A DNA stretch of 63,260 nucleotides from Chlorobiota bacterium (GTDB lineage Bacteria; Bacteroidota; Bacteroidia; Bacteroidales; F082): NCBI GenBank assembly GCA_030618545.1, contig JAUXDH010000002.1, forward strand, positions 1-63,260, given 5' to 3'. The position numbers were made by a program, and so were the translations under genes. Below are positions 8,527 through 16,606 of the stretch, piece after piece. Below the pieces are notes generated by a model that searched no databases, was not told the origin of the DNA, and saw only the letters and a list, made by a program, of their open reading frames with translations. Every line of letters starts with the position of its first letter. Position 1 is the first letter of the stretch.

Positions 8527-9069
8527 ATGAGAACTTTACACCTATTAATAATTCTGATCATCACCTTACCCTTTATCGGAATCTCTCAGGAAAAATCTTT
8601 CTACGACTTTACTGTTAAAGATATCGATGGCAACGAATTTGCCCTTAATCAGCTAAAAGGAAAGAAAGTGATGGTTGTAAATGTAGCATCTAAATGTGGC
8701 CTGACCCCACAGTACGAACAACTTGAACAGGTCTATAAAAAATATGGCGGGGATGATTTTGTCATCATTGCTTTTCCTGCCAATAATTTCATGGGACAGG
8801 AACCTGGTACAAATGAAGAGATCAAAGAATTCTGTTCTGTGGAATATGGCGTCACATTCCCGATGATGGATAAAATTTCGGTAAAAGGAAAAGACATGGC
8901 GCCAATTTATGAATGGCTAACCGATGAGGAACAGAATGGTGTATCCAGTTCAAAGATAAAATGGAACTTTCAGAAATACCTCATTAACAAGGAAGGACAA
9001 CTGGAACATGTCATAAACCCTCAGATCAAGCCGGATGATGAAAAGATCATTGCATGGATTGAGGAATAG
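8527..9069 (+). CDS. Glutathione peroxidase family protein (secreted thiol peroxidase)
   Basis: A 180-residue thiol peroxidase with a cleavable signal peptide (about residues 1-20, ending GISQ), so it acts in the periplasm or outside. The catalytic tetrad of the family is present: Cys57 in VASKCGLTPQY (Cys instead of selenocysteine), Gln91 in NFMGQEPG, and Trp146-Asn147 in IKWNFQKY. A second cysteine, Cys103 in EFCSVEYGVTFP, sits where Cys-type GPx enzymes have the resolving cysteine, so it is probably thioredoxin-dependent. TAGTTTTG at 8497-8504 fits the Bacteroidota -7 element. Confidence 0.92.
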   Translation: MRTLHLLIILIITLPFIGISQEKSFYDFTVKDIDGNEFALNQLKGKKVMVVNVASKCGLTPQYEQLEQVYKKYGGDDFVIIAFPANNFMGQEPGTNEEIKEFCSVEYGVTFPMMDKISVKGKDMAPIYEWLTDEEQNGVSSSKIKWNFQKYLINKEGQLEHVINPQIKPDDEKIIAWIEE

Positions 9070-9129
9070 TGACAACTCATCAACAAAACCGGTATAGTAA
9101 TTGCGGCTTTTTTCTCAAACTTACACTTA

Positions 9130-9498
9130 ATGAAAAAACCGGTATTAGTTTTTCTCCTCTTCGCGGTTTCATTACTATTTGAAGTAGTTTCTGAAGTAAG
9201 GGCTTCATCGCATAGCCCTGCTGTAAATCATGAAGCGATTATTTCAGGGCATTCAGAATGCCGGTGGAATGGGATTGAGCTTCATGGAAAAGTTCAGTTT
9301 GTGGAATCATTTCCTGATATCAAAATCCAGATAGTGGAGAGTTTTCCTGACCTGAAAGTGAAACTGGTGGAATCGTTTCCGGATGATTGCGGAGAGTGGC
9401 AGGTTGTAGAATCTTTTCCTGATTTCAAAGTACAGGTGGTAGAGTCATTTCCTGATCTGAAAATTCAATACGTAGAATCGTTTCCGGGTTTGCCGTGA
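9130..9498 (+). CDS. Small secreted protein with six VESFP repeats (probable 7(1) septoil-knot family)
   Basis: A 122-residue protein with a hydrophobic signal sequence (about residues 3-25) and a mature part built almost entirely of short repeats. VESFP begins at residues 58, 69, 80, 93, 104 and 115, with spacings of 11, 11, 13, 11 and 11. The repeats alternate with strands such as KVQF, KIQI, KVKL and KVQV. The longer third interval carries DDCGEWQ; the only mature cysteines are Cys44 and the one in this insert. From memory this VDSFPD/VESFPD repeat is the signature of the small proteins predicted or shown to fold into a 7(1) torus knot (Septknot family). Function unknown. It stands alone between a peroxidase gene and a long spacer. 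Confidence 0.7.
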   Translation: MKKPVLVFLLFAVSLLFEVVSEVRASSHSPAVNHEAIISGHSECRWNGIELHGKVQFVESFPDIKIQIVESFPDLKVKLVESFPDDCGEWQVVESFPDFKVQVVESFPDLKIQYVESFPGLP

Positions 9499-9977
9499 GC
9501 AGTTTCCAGTCAGCAGTCGGCAGTCAGCATACCTTCAGTTGGAGCACTCGTTTTAACCGGTTCACTGATTTAACCAACTCAGCAATTGAGAGCCACTTCC
9601 CGAGGAATGCCTTCGGCAGAATGCACGAATTAAAGACGAATGGCTTATTAGCCGCGGATTCGCGAATGATCATGTTTTATTAGCGAATCCGCGGCCTATC
9701 TAAAAGTATTCGAAGAAGTTAACCCAATGAATAAATTTTCAGCAAAAAATCGGAAATGACTTGTTTTTATCTTAGAATTCCCGAATTAAACCGGTAGTCT
9801 ATTTAACTATTCACGAATATTAATTCTTTCATCAAACTCCCCTTTTTCCATCTGTGAGCCGCTTTGCTTTGGCAGTTGAAGAAGCGGGCAAGGGAGGATG
9901 ATGTGAAGCCTGATAAAACCTTCGACTGAAATTCAAAACATGCAGTTTTTTCCGTAACTTTCAGCGATCAAACCATT
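9499..9977. other. Intergenic spacer with palindromic repeat element
   Basis: No gene is supported. From about 9557 to 9700 the spacer carries an element whose pieces recur at 14170-14290, including the identical 19-mer CACGAATTAAAGACGAATG (9624-9642 and 14198-14216) and TTTAACCGRTTCACYG. A strong inverted repeat lies at 9651-9695. The remainder (9700-9950) is unremarkable. The element TAACTTTC, one base off the -7 consensus, lies about 20 bp before the next gene. Confidence 0.7.
9651..9695. repeat. 13-bp inverted repeat (hairpin)
   Basis: Arms GCCGCGGATTCGC (9651-9663) and GCGAATCCGCGGC (9683-9695) are perfectly complementary around a 19-nt loop. There is no following T-tract, so it is not a classic terminator. 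A related but diverged structure lies at 14211-14275. Confidence 0.9.
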
Positions 9978-11426
9978 ATGAAAAGATTCATCTTTTTGAT
10001 TTTGTTTCTCCTCGCAACCTGTGGATTTGCAATCGCCCAATTCACCTATGAAAAGTCCTACGGAACCATCGATGACGATGAGGGGTTTTCATTGTTTCAG
10101 TGTGATGACAACGGATACCTGATCGTCGGTTACACTTCCAATTATTATTACGGTTATCCGGATATGTATGTCGTCAGGACAAATCAATCGGGGAGTTTAA
10201 TGTGGTCTGATGTGCAGGGTGATCCCCAGCATTATGACAGGGCTTATGATGGCATCCAGACATTTGATGGTGGGTTTGCAGTATGTGGCCCGGTAGATGA
10301 AGCGAATTCCAGTACTTCCTGTATCATCAAATACGATGAAGACGGAAATGTAAGCTGGACCAGCACCTACCCGGACCAGGGCGAAACCACCCCGACATCC
10401 ATCAAACAAACTGCCGATTCAGGGTTCGTCTTTTGCGGTACGGCAAGACATTCCAATAAAAGATCATTATGGAAAGATAATCCCTTCATCCTGAAAACAG
10501 ATAAAAACGGTTCTCTCGAGTGGTACACAGAAATTGATGAGCCTTATGGTATTCATTCTACTTATTGCATAGAACTGGCACATAATGGTGGTTATGTGGT
10601 ATGCGGTCAGCATGACGAGATAGGGGAAAACGAAGATGGTTGGTTTTTCAAGATTGATGAATCAGGCGAAAAAGTATGGGACAGATGGATTGGTGATGGC
10701 AATAAAATTGAGTTGCTGCTTTCTGTCAAAAAGACAAACGACAACGGCTACATTCTTTGTGGGATCAAACATAAAAGTACGATTATCTGGCCCGGTTCCG
10801 GAGATTTCTGGCTGGTAAAAACCGACTCAACCGGTATTGTGGATTGGGAAAAAACCTATGGAGGAGATGATACTGACTGGGGCTACGATGTGGACCTGGC
10901 CCATGGTGGCGGGTATATCCTTACCGGGTCTACGTCAAGTTATGGATCAGGCGGACCAGGTGATTTTGATGTGTACGTTGTCCGTACGGATGAAATAGGC
11001 GACACCATCTGGACAAAGACTTTCGGGGGCCAGTTTTCGGATATGGGAAGATCTGTTCGTACAACAACTGACGGAGGTTATGCCATCAGCGGGATGACCC
11101 GGAGTATGGGTAATGGCGGAGCAGATGTTTACCTGATCAAAACGGATGAAGACGGCATTGTCACAGATTTGACTGATTATTACCGGCAGAAAAACAAGTT
11201 GTCCATCTATCCAAACCCTTGCACTGATAAAATTACGATTGAGTCAATAGAGCCAATAACAGAGGTCTGCATTTTCAATGCTAATGGCGGGGTGGTAAAA
11301 TACCTGGAAGCTGCGAATAATTCGATCCGGGTAAGCCTTTCACCGGAGAATTACAGGCCAGGCATTTATTATGTAAAAGTGGTTACTGAAAACCAAACTT
11401 TTACCCAAAAATTAATCATCCGATAA
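9978..11426 (+). CDS. T9SS-secreted protein with Trp/Gly-rich beta-propeller-like repeats
   Basis: A 482-residue secreted protein. It has a signal peptide of about 20 residues ending in AIAQ, followed by repeated segments of about 50-60 residues of the type FEYEKSYGG/WEKTYGGDDTDWGYDV, GGYILTGSTSSYG, DVYVVRTDEIGD. These form a beta-propeller-like array common in Bacteroidota surface proteins. The C-terminal ~75 residues are a type A T9SS sorting domain (LSIYPNPCTDKITIES, then GIYYVKVVTENQTFTQKLIIR). It is expected to be exported by the Sec system and T9SS and attached to the cell surface. Ligand or function unknown. The next gene, 12 bp downstream, is another T9SS cargo, so the two are probably co-transcribed. 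Confidence 0.88.
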   Translation: MKRFIFLILFLLATCGFAIAQFTYEKSYGTIDDDEGFSLFQCDDNGYLIVGYTSNYYYGYPDMYVVRTNQSGSLMWSDVQGDPQHYDRAYDGIQTFDGGFAVCGPVDEANSSTSCIIKYDEDGNVSWTSTYPDQGETTPTSIKQTADSGFVFCGTARHSNKRSLWKDNPFILKTDKNGSLEWYTEIDEPYGIHSTYCIELAHNGGYVVCGQHDEIGENEDGWFFKIDESGEKVWDRWIGDGNKIELLLSVKKTNDNGYILCGIKHKSTIIWPGSGDFWLVKTDSTGIVDWEKTYGGDDTDWGYDVDLAHGGGYILTGSTSSYGSGGPGDFDVYVVRTDEIGDTIWTKTFGGQFSDMGRSVRTTTDGGYAISGMTRSMGNGGADVYLIKTDEDGIVTDLTDYYRQKNKLSIYPNPCTDKITIESIEPITEVCIFNANGGVVKYLEAANNSIRVSLSPENYRPGIYYVKVVTENQTFTQKLIIR

Positions 11427-11438
11427 AACCAACTATTT

Positions 11439-13346
11439 ATGTATTTGAAGAAGTTAATATTCCTCATTCCGATACTGTTTGTTCATGTTTACATTCTGTC
11501 CCAGGAATGGACAAGGCAATCCTATGAGGCCGGAGAACATTCAGGGATTCGAATCTTGCACGTTGACAAAGACAAAAACAGTTATGGCCAGGTCGCCTAC
11601 CGGGATACGGTTTATTTTCCGGATACCGCTTTCTTCCACACGGGTTATCACTCGAATCAAAACTACGCTGTACCTGTGTTTGATAAAGATGGAAAGTTCA
11701 TCAAAGCTTTTGATTTTTTAACACAGCCAATGTCCTACCTGTACAATATGTCCCTGGTCGCCGACGATGACCTGAATGTTTATGTTGCAGCCGAATTCAG
11801 CGTCAGGGTGTTCATCAACGACACGGCTATTGACCACGGGGGACAGCCAAACCCCTTTACACCGGAAGTTTTTCTGATCAAGATCAATCCAAATAACAAA
11901 GTTGAATGGATCAAACTGGTGAGCGCCACCACCCAGGATTATTGCTACGGACTGGAGATGTCGGAAGACGGCCATCTGTACCTGGCCGTGGGTCATGCTC
12001 ACAGCGGGACAGTCACTTACCTGGGACAGGATACCCTGGAGTTTTCTGTAACCCACAATGCATTGCTGAAGATTGATCTGGATGGGCAGATCATCTGGAG
12101 AAAGGATATTACAGGTACTGACCCTAACACCATGTTACGAGACTTTTGTTTACGTGAAGACGGGCAAAGCTTTTTATTTGGATTAACAAAAGGTCATGTA
12201 CTCATTGATGGAGATACACTGGTTAAACCTGAAGATCCGATGAATACTTATTGGACTTATCTTGTGGAAATTAACAAGGACGGGGAATATGTTTATGGCA
12301 ATATACCGGAGCCAGGCTTAGGCTTTAGAAGCTATACGCCTGCTCCTGATGATGAGTTGTTTTTCTCGGCCATCCTATACGAGGGTACAACTGTTTTTGG
12401 CAAAGACACATTGTCATTGACCTCAGACAGTTCTGCAAGGCTATTCGGAAGAATGAGTAAGAGCTTTGAACCTGTCTGGTACTACCAGGTAAGGTCAATT
12501 AAGAATTCCCTGCAAGATGTTTTTGAAATCCAATATGGTAATGATAGCCTTTTTACCGCCATTTCCGCAAGAAAAACTATCAAACTTGGGGGTGATGAAT
12601 ATGACCTCGGCGATTACCAAAGTTCATTGCTGACATCCTGGGATGAGCACGGAAAAAAAGGATTTAGTAAAGTATTGAAAGCTCAATACGGACATGGTAC
12701 TTTCAACTTCCTTCTTGATAATTGCAACGACGTGATCTTAGGCGGTTCATTTGCCGGCATGGGCTGGTTTGAAAATGATACTCTTACTCCAAATAATCAT
12801 GCTTTCAAAGATGGATTCATATCCAGGTTTCTTCGCTCATCCGGATATTCTTTAGAACTGGGAAATGATACAGCTATTGGAATGTCTCATTCAATTGACA
12901 TTGCGGCTACACCCGGGTATGATAAATATTTCTGGTCAACCGGAGACACAACGGAAACGATTCACCTGTCAGGCAATGTTATCGATACAGGAGATCATAA
13001 GATCTGGTGTGATGCTTATATGGACAAATGTCTGGCGACGGACACACTGGTTCTTACTGTGTATGATGACACCGGAATAGAGGAACACCTGAATCAAACC
13101 ATCCGGGTTTATCCCAACCCCTTCACCACCACCACCAAAATCGAATACCAACTCAAACGGCCTTCCGATGTCACAATCACCCTCTTCAATCATATCGGTG
13201 AACAGCTATATATTTTCCAGGTGCATCAGCAATCAGGAAAACAAACATTTGTGTGGAACGCGGAAGGACTTCCGGCAGGAATGTACTATTTTTCGCTTCG
13301 GGCGGGAAAGCAAACCGGAACAGGGAAGTTTGTTATACTGAGATGA
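11439..13346 (+). CDS. T9SS-secreted surface protein with beta-propeller-like repeats
   Basis: A 635-residue secreted protein with a signal peptide (cleavage near YILSQ, about residue 22). A long repeat region has NNKVEWIKLVS, LDGQIIWRKDI and similar Trp-containing strands, as in SBBP/propeller proteins. A segment of about 80 residues (about 475-555, GNDTAIGMSHSIDI to DTLVLTVYD) resembles an Ig-like/PKD-type module. The type A T9SS sorting domain at the end shows IRVYPNPFTTTTKIEYQL and GMYYFSLRAGKQTGTGKFVILR. Likely a cell-surface protein paired with the preceding gene; biochemical role unknown. Confidence 0.87.
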   Translation: MYLKKLIFLIPILFVHVYILSQEWTRQSYEAGEHSGIRILHVDKDKNSYGQVAYRDTVYFPDTAFFHTGYHSNQNYAVPVFDKDGKFIKAFDFLTQPMSYLYNMSLVADDDLNVYVAAEFSVRVFINDTAIDHGGQPNPFTPEVFLIKINPNNKVEWIKLVSATTQDYCYGLEMSEDGHLYLAVGHAHSGTVTYLGQDTLEFSVTHNALLKIDLDGQIIWRKDITGTDPNTMLRDFCLREDGQSFLFGLTKGHVLIDGDTLVKPEDPMNTYWTYLVEINKDGEYVYGNIPEPGLGFRSYTPAPDDELFFSAILYEGTTVFGKDTLSLTSDSSARLFGRMSKSFEPVWYYQVRSIKNSLQDVFEIQYGNDSLFTAISARKTIKLGGDEYDLGDYQSSLLTSWDEHGKKGFSKVLKAQYGHGTFNFLLDNCNDVILGGSFAGMGWFENDTLTPNNHAFKDGFISRFLRSSGYSLELGNDTAIGMSHSIDIAATPGYDKYFWSTGDTTETIHLSGNVIDTGDHKIWCDAYMDKCLATDTLVLTVYDDTGIEEHLNQTIRVYPNPFTTTTKIEYQLKRPSDVTITLFNHIGEQLYIFQVHQQSGKQTFVWNAEGLPAGMYYFSLRAGKQTGTGKFVILR

Positions 13347-13358
13347 AAAATTTAAATG

Positions 13359-13390
13359 GACAATATTGTCACCTGAAATTACTAACTTTG
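13359..13390 (+). promoter_or_regulatory. vapBC promoter with 12-bp palindromic operator candidate
   Basis: A perfect 12-bp palindrome GACAATATTGTC (13359-13370) lies 12 bp before a -7-like element TAACTTTG (13383-13390, consensus TAnnTTTG). The antitoxin ATG follows at 13408. Antitoxins of this family repress their own operon by binding palindromes overlapping the promoter, so this is a good operator candidate. It also shows why TTG 13366 inside the palindrome is unlikely to be the start codon. Confidence 0.6.
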
Positions 13391-13407
13391 AATCACAATT
13401 AAAAGCA

Positions 13408-13644
13408 ATGCCCTTCGAAACAATAAATATCAGAAAGAATAAAACAGGACAGGCTATCAGGATTCCAAAACAAATGGAGATAGACGATGATAAAGTAATA
13501 GTAAAAAAAATAGGTAACGCTATTTACATCATACCGTTTCACAATCCCTGGCAAAACCTTATTGAAAGTCTTGATTCATTCACCCCTGATTTCATGGACA
13601 ATAGGAAGCAACCTATTGACCAGAATCGTGACTCACTGGATTAA
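13408..13644 (+). CDS. vapB: VapB/VagC-type antitoxin (AbrB fold)
   Basis: A 78-residue antitoxin from ATG 13408. The N-terminal half is the swapped-hairpin AbrB/VagC DNA-binding domain (NIRKNKTGQAIRIPKQMEID, then KVIVKKIGNAIYIIP). The C-terminal half (NPWQNLIESLDSFTPDFM) is the segment that in this family wraps around the toxin and blocks its active site. Its stop codon overlaps the toxin start by one base (TAATG), which is typical for coupled translation. The frame is open back to TTG 13366, but a palindrome and -7 element occupy that stretch. Confidence 0.88.
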   Translation: MPFETINIRKNKTGQAIRIPKQMEIDDDKVIVKKIGNAIYIIPFHNPWQNLIESLDSFTPDFMDNRKQPIDQNRDSLD

Positions 13645-14045
13645 TGGAGTATATTTTAGATACAAATATTTGTATTTACATCATTAAAAAACGACCAGCC
13701 TCAGTTATTGAAAGGTTTACGGATTTACCTTTTGGAAGTATTGGAATTTCTACTATTACATTAGCCGAGTTGCAATACGGAATTGCAAAAAGTTCAAATC
13801 CCCAGAAAAATCAGGATGCATTGAACCGTTTTATCACCCCTCTCGAAATTTTAGATTTTGATTACAATGCGGTATTAGAATACGGAAAAGTTCGTGCTAC
13901 TTTAGAAAGCAAGGGCAAACCTATTGGCCCATTGGATACATTGATCGGAGCTCATGCAAAGAGTCTTGATTTAATCCTGGTTACTAATAATGAAAAAGAA
14001 TTTCTAAGAATAGACGAATTAAAGGTAGAAAACTGGGTTGTTTAA
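13644..14045 (+). CDS. vapC: VapC-type PIN-domain ribonuclease toxin
   Basis: A 133-residue PIN-domain toxin. The acidic metal-binding residues are visible: Asp6 in MEYILDTNICIY, Glu42 in TLAELQYGI, Asp98 in GPLDTLIGAHA, and the last position in LVTNNEKEF, where Asn115-Asn116 replaces the more usual Asp, as in many VapC/FitB-like proteins. Such toxins cleave tRNA or rRNA when the antitoxin is degraded. It overlaps vapB by one base. The pair lies between T9SS cargo genes and a repeat-rich spacer, a common place for mobile toxin-antitoxin modules, but no mobility gene is seen. Confidence 0.92.
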   Translation: MEYILDTNICIYIIKKRPASVIERFTDLPFGSIGISTITLAELQYGIAKSSNPQKNQDALNRFITPLEILDFDYNAVLEYGKVRATLESKGKPIGPLDTLIGAHAKSLDLILVTNNEKEFLRIDELKVENWVV

Positions 14046-14664
14046 TTTTGCAAACGATCACTCTTCTAAAAGGCAAAGGAGACGGAGGGAGCAGTCCAAA
14101 GTAGCAACCAGCAAGCATGCCCGTATTTCCGAAGGAAATCCGTATGGATATATCACTGGTCGAAACAGCAGATTTAACCGATTCACCGGATAAAAGCCAC
14201 GAATTAAAGACGAATGATTCGCGGCAAAAGATTAAGCTGCGAATTCGCTGATTAATGTTGAATCATTCGCGCATTAGCGGCTAAATTATTCTTACGGTTT
14301 ACGATTGACAGGTTACGGGGAGCGGTAAAAAAAGCCCTCTTAAACAAGATACAAGAATCAAAACTTACCCTTACGACCGCAGGGAGTCCGTATGGATGGA
14401 TGGATGACCCCGCCTTCGCTCCGCTGCGGACGGGCAGGCAATGACCAATGACCAGTTAACCAATGACCAGTTAACCAATCACCCAAAAATCCCCCTCACC
14501 GCGCCACAATCGTGTGAAATGGTTTGGCCGGTTACGTGTCCGGAGAATGTGGAAAGAAGCCTCCATTGGCCCATATCCATTTCAAAAGTAGTATTTAAAC
14601 TTACTATTTAATTTTCCGCACTCTTAGCTTTCGCTTTTATCTATTTTTGCCATCGATAGCAATT
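14046..14664. repeat. Repeat-filled spacer after vapBC
   Basis: No gene is seen. The spacer contains four things. First, the second copy of the element with 19-mer CACGAATTAAAGACGAATG (14198-14216) and arms GAATGATTC/GAATCATTC. Second, the composite element in reverse orientation (14380-14440: GGAGTCCGTATGGATG, GACCCCGCCTTCGC, GACGGGCAGGCA). Third, heptamer units AATGACC/AGTTAACC at 14439-14485. Fourth, a -7 element TATTTTTG at 14642-14649 for the following transporter gene. Confidence 0.8.
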
Positions 14665-15567
14665 ATGGAAAAACAGAACAGTCAGGTCATCAGGGGAACC
14701 ATCGCCATTAGCATCTCGGCTATTTTGTGGGGCTTCGATGGGGTTGTGCTGACCCCACGGCTTTTCAATCTCAATGTGGTTTATGTAGTGTTTATGCTGC
14801 ATTTTATCCCATTTGTTCTGATGAATGTATTTCTGCATAAGCAGTATTCCCATATGAGGAACTTTCTTAGACAGGATTACATCACATTCTTTCTGATCGC
14901 TTTGTTTGGTGGAACGCTTGGTACAATCGCCATCGTAAAGGCACTTTTCCTTGTAAACTTTCAACAACTTTCTGTGGTGGTTCTGCTTCAGAAACTTCAA
15001 CCGATATTCGCTATCATCCTTGCCTGGCTGATATTAAAAGAAAAGCTCAGAAAAGATTTTATACTCTGGGCGGGCATTGCAATTCTCTCAAGCTATTTCC
15101 TCACTTTCGGATTTAAACTTCCAAATATTGAATCAGATCCAAACACAGTTTATGCTGCACTGCTGGCCCTGCTCGCAGCCTTTTCGTTTGGCAGTTCAAC
15201 GGTCTTCTCCAAAAAAATACTTATCGCACACAATTTCATCACTGCTACATTTTACAGATACTTCTTTACTACAATTATTCTGCTTGTACTTTTTCTTGCT
15301 ACCGGAATGTTTATCGAAATCGAAAAAACCACCAACACCAACTGGTTGTTTTTTATCATCATAAGTTTAACGACAGGTTCCGGCGCCATTTTCATCTACT
15401 ACTATGGACTAAGAAGGGTAAAAGCCATTGTCGCGACCATCAGCGAACTGCTTTTTCCTATCTCAGCAATACTTTTTGATTATCTGGTCAATGACAGCAT
15501 ATTGTCACCTGTTCAATTAGTCAGCGCTGCGATAATGGTGTTTGCTCTTATCAAATTGAATGGATGA
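14665..15567 (+). CDS. EamA/DMT-family transporter
   Basis: A 300-residue inner-membrane protein with about ten transmembrane helices in two EamA repeats, of the drug/metabolite transporter superfamily. The first repeat includes SAILWGFDGVVLTPRLF and ends with LQKLQPIFAIILAWLILKEKL. The second ends with SELLFPISAILFDYLVNDSIL. Both carry the family's typical glutamate-containing final helices. I start at ATG 14665 rather than the in-frame TTG 14647, because TTG 14647 is part of a TATTTTTG promoter element (14642-14649). Substrate cannot be predicted; exporters of amino acids or metabolites are common in this family. Confidence 0.88.
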   Translation: MEKQNSQVIRGTIAISISAILWGFDGVVLTPRLFNLNVVYVVFMLHFIPFVLMNVFLHKQYSHMRNFLRQDYITFFLIALFGGTLGTIAIVKALFLVNFQQLSVVVLLQKLQPIFAIILAWLILKEKLRKDFILWAGIAILSSYFLTFGFKLPNIESDPNTVYAALLALLAAFSFGSSTVFSKKILIAHNFITATFYRYFFTTIILLVLFLATGMFIEIEKTTNTNWLFFIIISLTTGSGAIFIYYYGLRRVKAIVATISELLFPISAILFDYLVNDSILSPVQLVSAAIMVFALIKLNG

Positions 15568-15624
15568 TAGACCAATGGGTAAAAAAATATTAATTTAGAA
15601 ACCACTGTTTTCAGATTAACTTAT

Positions 15625-15759
15625 AGGTAAATTCAGATATCGTACCTACGGCACTCTTTTGAAAATTGTATTCACTTGTTCTATAAATATTTCGCACCTC
15701 TGGTGCTGGAGAAACCAGCCTCGTAGAGGCGATATATTTATAGAAATTAGAAACATTCA
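15625..15759 (+). repeat. 135-bp interspersed palindromic repeat, copy 1
   Basis: It matches 27196-27330 over 135 bases with about eight differences and no gaps, in the same orientation. It begins AGGTAAATTCAGATATCG and contains a long imperfect hairpin: left arm TTCTATAAATAT with CCTCT, right arm AGAGG with ATATTTATAGAA, and an inner stem CTGG/CCAG around AGAAA. It lies between the EamA transporter and DUF2007 genes. Non-coding. Confidence 0.9.
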
Positions 15760-15810
15760 TTGCACGTAATTTTAATTTATTTTTAACTGATTAATCCAAT
15801 ATCAAAATCC

Positions 15811-16056
15811 ATGTCAGACGATATTAAAAAAGTTTATACAGGAACCCGGATTGAGGGGATGTTTCTGAAAGAAATGCTGGAAGAAAGTGAAATCGGTGTT
15901 ATCATGAAAGACCGCCTTGCCTCCAGTGCATTAGCCGGATGGGCTGATGGCCCTGTTGGCGATACAGTGTTTCTCTATGTGGAAACTTACAATGAGGTTA
16001 AGGCAAAAGAACTGATTGAAACTTATTTCAGTGAAAGAGACGGCAAAGAGGAATAG
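15811..16056 (+). CDS. DUF2007 domain-containing protein
   Basis: An 81-residue soluble protein of the DUF2007 (putative signal-transducing, PII-like fold) family: KVYTGTRIEGMFLKEMLEESEIGVIMKD at the start and VFLYVETYNEVKAKELIETYF at the end. The pattern of picking up a metabolite or neighbouring protein is presumed, not shown. Seven bases separate its stop from the following acetyltransferase gene, so the two and the overlapping aminotransferase gene probably form one operon. Confidence 0.8.
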   Translation: MSDDIKKVYTGTRIEGMFLKEMLEESEIGVIMKDRLASSALAGWADGPVGDTVFLYVETYNEVKAKELIETYFSERDGKEE

Positions 16057-16063
16057 AAGACTT

Positions 16064-16606
16064 ATGAAGACAATAAAGATTGACGACAAGATCCTGCTTA
16101 AACCTATTTCACTGGCATCTGCTCAAACTATCTACGATAGCATTGATCAGTCAAGAAAGCATTTAAAAACCTGGCTGCCGTTTGTAGATAAAACCAGATC
16201 GGTTATCAATACCAGAGAATTTATCAAGTCAACACTGAACTCCAGATGTCCTAAAAAGGATGAAATTCTGGAAATCTGGCATGAGAATCAATTCGCAGGA
16301 CTCATTGGTCTAAAAGAAATTGACAACACCAACAGAAAGGTGGAATTTGGATATTGGTTGGATAGCAGCATGACGGGCAGGGGAATTATGATAAAAGCAT
16401 GCAAATCACTCATAAGCTATGTCTTCAGTAATTATAATATGAACCGGGTGATGATGAAAGTGGCAGAAGGAAATGAAAAGAGCATCAGGATACCGGAAGT
16501 CCTGGGCTTTACTTTTGAAGGAATGGAAAGGGATGGCGAGTTCATTAACGAGCGTTATCATGACCTGAGAGTTTACAGCATTTTGAAAAAAGAATGGAAA
16601 GTGTAA
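16064..16606 (+). CDS. GNAT family N-acetyltransferase (RimL-like)
   Basis: A 180-residue acetyltransferase from ATG 16064. RimL/RimJ-type features are LLKPISLASAQTIYDSI at the start, FAGLIGLKEI, VEFGYWLDSSMTGRGIMIKAC (acetyl-CoA binding, with the pyrophosphate loop), NRVMMKVAEGNEKSIRI and LGFTFEGMERD near the end. Such enzymes acetylate N-termini of ribosomal proteins or small amines; the target here is unknown. An in-frame TTG further upstream (16016) lies inside the DUF2007 gene and is less likely to be used. The last bases overlap the next gene (TAATG). Confidence 0.85.
   Translation: MKTIKIDDKILLKPISLASAQTIYDSIDQSRKHLKTWLPFVDKTRSVINTREFIKSTLNSRCPKKDEILEIWHENQFAGLIGLKEIDNTNRKVEFGYWLDSSMTGRGIMIKACKSLISYVFSNYNMNRVMMKVAEGNEKSIRIPEVLGFTFEGMERDGEFINERYHDLRVYSILKKEWKV

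Noticed and set aside
9495-9683. Open frame after the VESFP-repeat gene
   Set aside because: It runs through an interspersed repeat element and has no signal or motif.
13359-14664. Insertion sequence or prophage remnant around vapBC
   Set aside because: No transposase, integrase, terminal inverted repeats or target duplication could be seen; only small repeat elements are present.
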